A stretch of 64,000 nt of DNA, from assembly GCA_039566865.1 (NCBI GenBank), contig CM076959.1, forward strand, positions 11,701,501 through 11,765,500. Direction: 5' to 3'. Below the pieces are notes generated by a model. That model worked only from the letters and a program-made list of their open reading frames with translations, ran no database searches and was not told the origin of the DNA. Below are positions 14,248 to 23,200 of this stretch, in pieces. The first letter of the stretch is position 1. Each line of letters begins with the position of its first letter. A program made the position numbers and the translations under genes. Origin of the DNA: Aurelia coerulea. Lineage: Eukaryota > Cnidaria > Scyphozoa > Semaeostomeae > Ulmaridae.

Positions 14248-17200
14248 CATTATTATTTATTATTATTCACAATTTGATTAAAGTTGGCAACTTACATAGC
14301 TACAACATAAAAAAGCTAATTCAAGTCAACAAGTTAATTATAAGCAAGCCAATCAAATTACAAAATTGAAATCCACTGACAAAGTTTATATTAAAAGTCG
14401 TGTATAACTATGAAAAGCCGAGTTGAGGAATGTACTGCCTGCAAGGTCTGCAGTCGCAGCCTTCGTTGCTCCAATATTTTATTTTGTTCTTAAATTGTTG
14501 CATATAATTTGAATCCTTAATTTCCTGTGGTAGAGAGTGCCACATACGCTGCCCTCTATATTGGATTGTTTCAGTACCATGATTATTTGTATGTACCATG
14601 GGAAGTTGGAATGTATTGGTATTCTCAAATTATAGGTGACACTTCTTTGCAGAGAAATTTCGTCCATAAAACTGGGGTTTAAACTATTAGTAGTTTTGAA
14701 CATTTCAGTCATTAGCAATTGTACTTTCTTCTGATGTATTGTTACAGATCTATCTTTTTCTAATAAGGTTTCAAAGCTGAAAGTATAGTCTTTATACGCA
14801 ATTCGTAAAAAGGACAGTATTGGAATTGGCTAGTTACAAATGCTTTCACCAAAAGTTTCATCTAAAGGATAGAGTGTACCCCGGCCGTTGCGTGTTTCAT
14901 ACAGAGTGTGCCAAAAAATTAGTTTAAGTAAACTTTTCTCGTGTGACGCAAAAAGGAATTAGCTGGACTTGATGTTCCTTGATAGGAAAGAGACCGAATC
15001 ATTCCTTGCCATTTTTCTAGCAATTCTCAGCTCCCTAAGTTCACTGAAATTGAAAGGAAAGGGATCCAATTCTTAAAGAAGCATCTAGAATAAAGTGTAC
15101 AGCTATATAGCGTAAAATTGTTTTTGGTCATGCAACTACCATTACAGTCCTGGCCAAAATTTGAAGAACACATGTTAGGAAGGAAACATTTGTGGGCGCA
15201 AGGAGATCCAATTCTACTGCTTTGCCAGTTTCATTGATTTGGAGATGTGCTTGATCAATTTTACATGTAGATTCTGAATTTCGATGTCGTTTTTGAAATT
15301 TTGTGCCATTTTGCTATGACGTCGCAATGAAGTTTATACAAATTCTCAAAGACTTCGTGGTAGTCTTGCGGACAAGGGGGTTGACCCAAAATATGTGTAG
15401 TTCCGCTGGACTTGTTCGAATTGAATGGCAGAGAACAAAATTAGTATTTTCCCCTCGATTTGATTCGATTCTTCAGACCGTACTTTTGATACTTTTGATT
15501 CAATCAACAGAACTCTTACTTGTCCTCAAGATAGTGAACGAATTGTCGACTAAATTCTTGTGCTCATCCGGAGAGTCCTCGTTTACTACCATGAGGCAGG
15601 AAGGCGTACAAACCTCTCTAGTTTGCCTTGAACATGACAGTGAAATGTTAGAGCTCATAAGTCCATTTTCAGGTTACTACTTCCTTCCTACGATGTGCCA
15701 AACTGTAGGTTGAAATGTCTAGCATGTAACTATAGCCTGTCTCAAATCTCAGGTGACATCTAATTTGAGATGGATTTTAGAATGCATAGAAATGACCAAA
15801 TTCAAAACTTTTACTCTGCGTTCAATGAAACGTGTTTGGTTGTACTTTTGTTAATTTTCCTTCGCTACAGTTGGTTAGTTTTATTGGTATGGCATGTGGT
15901 ACTGTTTTGAAATTTATTTGTTAATCCACGAAGGTCTTGAAATATATCTTCAAGGTTGATTTGATACAGGCTCTTGCGACCTTATTATGCAATTCTAAGT
16001 CGTGAATCTGATTTTGTCGATTTCCGAAGAAAAAATTATTGAACTTGGAAAACAAATGCGGCAAGCTTTAGCACTGACATAAAGAACGTTGACACCTCGT
16101 GAAATTTACACTTTAGATTGTTTGATCTGAGGTTATTCATTTGTTCTGCACAGTTCAGATTTATTTTAGCTTAGGGTAGTGAATTAAATATTATTTCTCT
16201 GAGATACTCTATTCTGTTTTAACGGTTTCTGTCTTTGTTTGTACAAAAAAGCTTATTTCTTGAATTTTTGCTAGATTCTGCTTCAAGTAGCATCAGACCT
16301 GGCTCTGGAACAAGAAGTGACAGGAATAGACCAGCTACAAATCGCAACAGACCAGCATCCTGTCGTAACCGTCCAGCTTCTGGTCGTAACCGGCCAGTTT
16401 CAGGTCGTATGAGACCAGGATCTTCTCGAAACAGACCGTCAAAGTCGTTGAGTGTGGGTGATATGCCAATAAAGACTCAGGAGAGACCAGATACTTCACA
16501 GCAGAAGAAACCAGAGTCCTCTCGACAAGGTAATTGCATGCTTACAAGCATTGCAGCTGCGTTAAACGTACTTGTTGCATTTTAGAGAAGTTTTGTTTTT
16601 ACGAGTCCGTATTTCAGGGTATAGTTTGGCGTAAACTATACCGGGTGTCCCAAAAGAAGAAAACGCAACGGATTTGATTGGGACTAGGGACAAGAATTTA
16701 GGTCCAATCAATCCATAATAATTCTTTATATAATCCTTGATAGCTAACTTGAAGATAGATACCTTGTTTGTTGATATTGGTGCATGGAGAGTTGGAATAT
16801 TAATCTTGAAACTTCAAATTTGCCTGAACCTCCAAACCAGAGCTTGTGGCTTTTAGCCTAAATTGCAAATGCGCTATTTTGGGGAATCTCCTGAATTACC
16901 CTGAAATAAGAGAATAAAGCCTGATGATGAGGAAAATATTTGAATAGAAATTCAATCAAATCCATAAATTTTGTCCAGAAGAGACATCTTTTTTTATGCT
17001 TCAAAAGTTTCGAAAAGTTTGCATTGCATCTATCTCATAAAAGAAAGTGATCCGCGAAGTAGTTTGCTTGGGTGTGAAAAATGAATTAGTTCTTGCAATC
17101 TTCATGACTTTAATAAAATGCATTTGTATAATCTTTCTTCGAATCATTACGAAACAAGAAATCAAATATACCCAAGGGAAAGTTATCCATGGATAAGATC

Positions 17201-20200
17201 CTTAAAAATGCTCATTCGTGCTTGGCTCTTTTGCAGGTGCACTATGATTGAAGAAATTCATTCCTTTATGAATTTCCCTTCGGCATTGTTATGTTTGTCA
17301 ATTTTTAGCTTTCAAATTTCAATTGAAATGTGTGCCTAAACATGTGTGCCTTAGCATGCTCACACTACTACACCATGCATTTGACTGAGGAGATTCCTCA
17401 AGCACGTTTTCAGTTAGGCCAAAACCCGAAACCTCTGGTGGACGCAAATTTCGGCTTTCAAGATTGATATTCCAACTCTCCATGCAGCAATATCAACAAA
17501 CAAGGTATTTATCTTCAAGTTAGCTATCGAGGATTATATAAAAAATCATTTTAGATTGATTGAACCTAAATTCTTGTCGCTAGTCCCAGTCAAATCTGTT
17601 GCGTTTTTTTTGGGACACCCGGTAGCACATATTGTGGTTTCATCGATAAATTTCTACTGCCAGGTGTCCCAAATGATTTATCAGCGTTTTTCGAACTATA
17701 CAGTCTTGAAGTATGCACCAATTAAATGCATTTTGCAGCAGACAGGCTAACTTAGGTGAAGAAATTTATTTCACTCCAAGCAAGTATACCATTCTAGAGT
17801 CACGAGTCGTTTTGCTTTGGAGCTATTTTTAACATACTTCAAAGAAAAGTAAAAGTTTTAATATCGTTTTCCACAGTTTCAGCTTCAAGGAATGAAAGTG
17901 ACATGATGGTCGTCCAAAAAGCGAAACCTAATGACAAATGTGTGCCTCTTACATGTAAGTTTAGATAGGTTGCTTATTCAAGTTCTTTGGAAGATACTTG
18001 ATGCAATTTTCATCTTGTTGAAGCTAAATCCAGGACGAAGTTTGATCGTGATTTTTATTGTTTCTCAAAGACTTTTCAAAGAAGGTTCTCAAGCAAATAA
18101 CACGCAACTCTAGAATGGTGTGAACGATTTCAGTGCAATGAATTTTGCAACAAAGTTAGGTTTTCTGCTACAAACAGATAGGTATCTCGTTCAAATCGAT
18201 AAATAATTGATGATATTACCTTTTTGCAAACGCTGATACCTCATTTTGGGAAACCGGTTACTTTACTTGCATTCTTTTCTTTAGTTAAAATCTTGATAAT
18301 TTTTTGTCGAAATTCAGCTCGGTTTTCAGGCATTTTCATCAACAGTTCTCCTGCAAAATCACTTTGAGAGAAACAACAATTCACATCTAAATTAGACTTA
18401 AAACCCAAGAATGAGCTATTGTTCTTAGACATAGTGGATGATTTAAAGTTGCAAAGTTCAATGTAGTTCAATGTACCAACTCTTTTTCACTCATCCAGTA
18501 CTTCAACTGACTGTAGTTGATACAGCGACTCAACTTATCATAGGAAATTAATTCAGTTGAATCAATTAAGTTACATTGGATTTCTCTGACGTTGATTAGT
18601 ATGAATTAGGCGGAACACTATTAAAATTTAACCTGATTTTGATACAACACTGTGTAAGACTGTGTAAATTTTGGAAGCAAGATATACGCTACTTAAATCA
18701 AAGCGAAGAAAGAACGATTCGATTTAAATTCATACTTCGTTGATTTCGTGTGATATGGTATCTATATATTTCCAAGGTCGAGCAAACGAAGCTGAATGTC
18801 AAACTAGCTTAGACGACGATGAAATCAGTGACTTAACGCATGGTAGGTAACTTTTTTGTCAAATGCCTGCTTCTCTTTAGAAGGTAGCAGCCCCTAAGAT
18901 TGAATTTGAAATTTGTTTAGAATTTATATGCATCAAGAACAACATAAGAGACACCTTTTGAGCAGAAAGCAGTAAATTATCAGCTGCATTTGCAGAAAAT
19001 GACGTTTTGAAAATGATGGTTGCCAATAACACTGCAACAAAATCACTTATCGTCCAAATTACAAATGAATGTGCCTAAAGTCAGTCTCATATTAGCTGTC
19101 AGGCGAAAATATCCGACACCTACTCTGAGACAAACCTTAGTACAGTATGAATAATGTTTTCTCAAACCTTTCATTGCACAGTTTTTAGTTTCCACTGCGA
19201 ATGGCATCTTTTTGTAAAAACAAATCATCACAACACCAGATGCTGCTATGAAATTAGATGCATTGAAAAAACTGATTGCAGATGGCATTGTTTGAATTTT
19301 TACCTCACATTCATATTACCACCTCCAAACTTTTTGTATCCTCAGCCTTGTGCTTACTTCCTTATTGTAGGATCGAGACAAGTGTTGTGTGGAAATCCAG
19401 TTCGTGCTTTACTTGCAAGGCGAAAGGTATGCAGGCAGACAGAGCATGTGTTTACATCATGATCCGCCCTTTCCTTGCCTCTTCTGTCATAAAGTCTGGA
19501 TTTTTAAGTGAATTGACAACTACACAAATAGATGGAGGAGGGGAATTGTCAGAGAAAAGAAGAGCATAAATTAGGAATCTGACTTTGAATCACAGCTTTT
19601 GGGACGAGTGCAGTTTAGCGGGCGGCGCTAAATTTCATATTCCAACCCTAACCCTAACTAACCCTAAACCCTAACCCAAACCAACCCTAACCCAAACTAA
19701 CCCTAACCCTAACTTACCATAACTAACGCTGAATTACGCTGACAGCACTTTTCTGAAACTACCCCTAACCCTTACTGTATGACATGCAATAACAAAACAT
19801 TCGAATGCGCCCGCTAAACTGCACTCTAGCCCAACTTTTTTCGTTGAAATTGGGGTATGATGTATGATCTACCCGACAAACTAGACAATTTCAAACGTAG
19901 ACCATTTCATGACTCATGTGCTCGGAGTTTGATAGCTGTTCTCGCATTCGAGCTCAAGTTTTCACAATATTATACCATTAAAACTTGAATTACTACTTGT
20001 AAAAACTTGGCATGTTATAGTATCTGCAAGTTGACGTTGCTGCAGAACTGCAAATAGTTTAATTAAGACAGTTCCAGCTGCATTCGACAAATTTATCTGT
20101 ACTTCGTTGATCGTCAACCATCAGTTTAATTCTTCTTTTTTTGTTGTGACATCGTTGCGGTAGCCCTCTGATAACATGTTCAATGTAGTCAGTAGTCTTA

Positions 20201-23200
20201 ATGTTTCTAATGTTTAACTCGTTTTCTGCTCTTATAGGAATTGAAGGGAAGCATCAGACTGAAATTTGATCGTGATTTTCCAGAGCCCAAGATCGACAAA
20301 TTTATTCCAGAACACTCGTATCATAACGACGAGGACGAGCAGACTGACAGAAATGAAATTTTCGAAGAATTGAAAAAATGGAGAGAGAATTTCGAAAAGT
20401 ATGCAAGATTTTGTGATCTTTTTGTATCTTCAGCAAACTCACTTCCTCTTTTGAAATTGGAATTTGCTTCTCTGGTATCTTCATAATCACACACAGATAT
20501 TTATGTCTGGTCCCATGCTTTTTCGGCTGTTTTTGAAAACGCTGGAGAGTTTGGACCTCTCGAAATATCAACTTGGATTTTATTCCATGACATGCCATCA
20601 GGGCTGAACTTGATTCATCTCAATACTTACATGTTTATTCTTTCTGTCACCAATCGAAATGCTAAACTCTTCCTGTTAAACTTGCCAGGCTCTTGTACTG
20701 ATAGCAGTGAGGTAAGGGATTTACTTGACCATTTAATTGAAATTGACCAAATTATGGGGATAACTGATTGACTGAAGTTAATAGACTTTTTAGCTATTCT
20801 ACAGAAGAACCTGGATCGAGCGTTGTTTTTATACATTTTGATACGCGACGTTCGGTCGAGTGGCTTTAGACCTTCTATCACTATTGTACACATTCGAAAA
20901 TTCTACAAAATGTAGCAAAATTTTGTTCGATTCTGATTCCTTTCAGAATAGCTAAAAGGTCTGTTGAAGTCAGTTGATTGATTGATTGAATGAATGATTG
21001 ATTGACTGATTGATTGATTGATTGATTGATTGATAATCCAAATGGTAGTAATGATGAAATTCTGTGGATGGATCGATTGATGATTTAGACCCCGTTTACA
21101 CGAGAGGAAACTGGATCGATCCAGACGCTATCCGTGCTAGTTTGGGATTGATTGCCCGAGCGATCCAGTTTGGGATTGATCCAGTGAGAGTCTCGTCTAA
21201 ACGGCTGGATCGATCCCAAACTGGCACGGATGCAAAATGAGGCAAGTTGAAAAAGGAAATCGTGGCCTTTTCATAATGACACCTTTTGGTTACCCTTACA
21301 ACAAATGGTGGGAAGTCTTTACGCATGCCCAAGTCTTTATAAGGAGTCTGGGAATCAGTGATAAGGTGCCTTTTGATCGGTCCCGTGTAAATGCAACATA
21401 ATTTGGAATCGATCCCGTGTAAACACCTGCAAAAATTTGGGGATCGATCCCGAATTGGATCGATCCAGTTTTCTCTCATGTAAACGGGGTCTCATTCTGA
21501 TTTCCTCATGTTCAGTTCCTTGGAACCTCTTAATGTTTTTTTAATCTTTTAGATCTTCGAACGATTTGGCCGTCAGTGAAAAGAAAGACAAGAGAGAAGC
21601 CTCGCATGTTGACTCAGGAAGGTAACTGCAAATCTTTCTTGCCTCAAAGTACTTCAAAGGATTTATTTTCAAAGTTTTTATCATGTGACGGAAATACATT
21701 AGGATAGCTGCGGCTGCCAATTGGCAGTGCTTCACGACGGAGTCTAAACATGGTGCATGTTGTTTTCCCATATTCAAATAGCTTGCTGCAAAATTGTTAT
21801 GATCAGTTTCAGTCTAATCAAACAACTCTGAACAATGTTGACTTAATTTGTTGGTATATTTAGTTAGTGTAGAGTTCTCAAAGATTGCACGGGAAATTGC
21901 GAAACCATTTGAATTCCCGGAAGTAGTTTTGATTCGCTTGAGCTCCCCTTGAGATATACTCACTAGGTCATTCTTTGTTATTTGGGAACTGATGAATAGT
22001 TTTCATTTTGAATTCTTTAAGAAATATCTATTTATATCTAAGCAATTTTGCCTATTTCTGGGGATATTTATCAACACTCCTGGTTGTTATGCATGCATTT
22101 AATCTAAGTCAAGCTGCTCAGTGTAAATGCCGTAGAATTTTTTTTGCAATGATTTGAGTAAACCAAACATACAACTTCGTTTTATACGTTTTTTGTTTTA
22201 CACTATTCTTATATTATTCTCCATACGTCTCTTTCAATAGAGTTTCGCTATCCCCAACACCACCCTCAGGAAATCCAGCTCGATTAAGACCATCACGAAG
22301 AAGGCCTACAAGAACGATGAGCAGTGAACCCCCTCGTCCGCAAACTGCGAGTGACTTCAGGCAGTCGCTTCCATCAGGTGATTTCATGATGAAAAATAAG
22401 AAGAAGAACGGTGTGAGTAAGAGCGTGGATTTGGATGGTGCTCTCAGGGGAGATGTAGGATCATCATCAGAAGAATCAGTCACGAGGTATGTCAATAGAC
22501 CAACCAGCATTACCGAGTGAGTCAACAGAAGTTTTGGCTTTGAGAAATCGCCAAAATTTAAAATTCAATCGATCATGAATTTCTCTTTTGATGTGTTGTA
22601 TCAAAGATCAGGTTAAATTTAGAGATGTTGATCATCTTATTAACGGCCCTGTTTTTGCGAAATTTTGAGGTTTTATTGCCTACATAGTACGAAATTGCAC
22701 ATAATTTGTAGCATACCTATCTCTTTGTCCATTCACATTCTTTAGCACGGTTTTAACCACACTAGAAATTTATCTCGCAATCATTGTGGCTCGACAGTTA
22801 ACGTTGAATGATGAAATCGAGAATCTTCGGCAGGATTTATAATGCCTTCTAAATCCTTGGGCTAAATACATTGGTTATCCAAACCATCATATTAAAAAAT
22901 TTGCTAACTCACCCGGTAGAAGTTCAGAAATTGGATAGAAGTTTTTCAGAAGTTTTTCAAAAGATTTTCACAACAGGAAGCCTGTTGGTTTAGTGTTTCA
23001 GGTCAACTGATTTTGTTTAACAAGGTCTGTCAAAAATGGGTTTGAGAGTTAAATGTCTTGATTTTTCAACAGGGTATGACGTCATTGTGAGGGTGGATTG
23101 GTCATTGAAATCTCGAGAGCACACCGCTGTGCAAAGAGGAATCATATTCCCACAAACCCAAAAACTCGCAATACTTTCATCGTATTGCAGTGTCCTACTT

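Larger units (their letters stand above)
4218..16274 (+). other. LRRC56-like intron 2 (12 kb nest of retroelements)
   Basis: The longest intron. It contains R2-like, CR1/L2-like and Penelope-like fragments in both orientations, a foldback element and at least seven trinucleotide arrays, described individually. I recognise nothing in 7313-8108 or 14831-16274. Confidence 0.7.

Noticed and set aside
15303..15713. 136-codon open frame in LRRC56-like intron 2
   Set aside because: No motif, no splice-linked partners, and it lies in transposon-rich intron.
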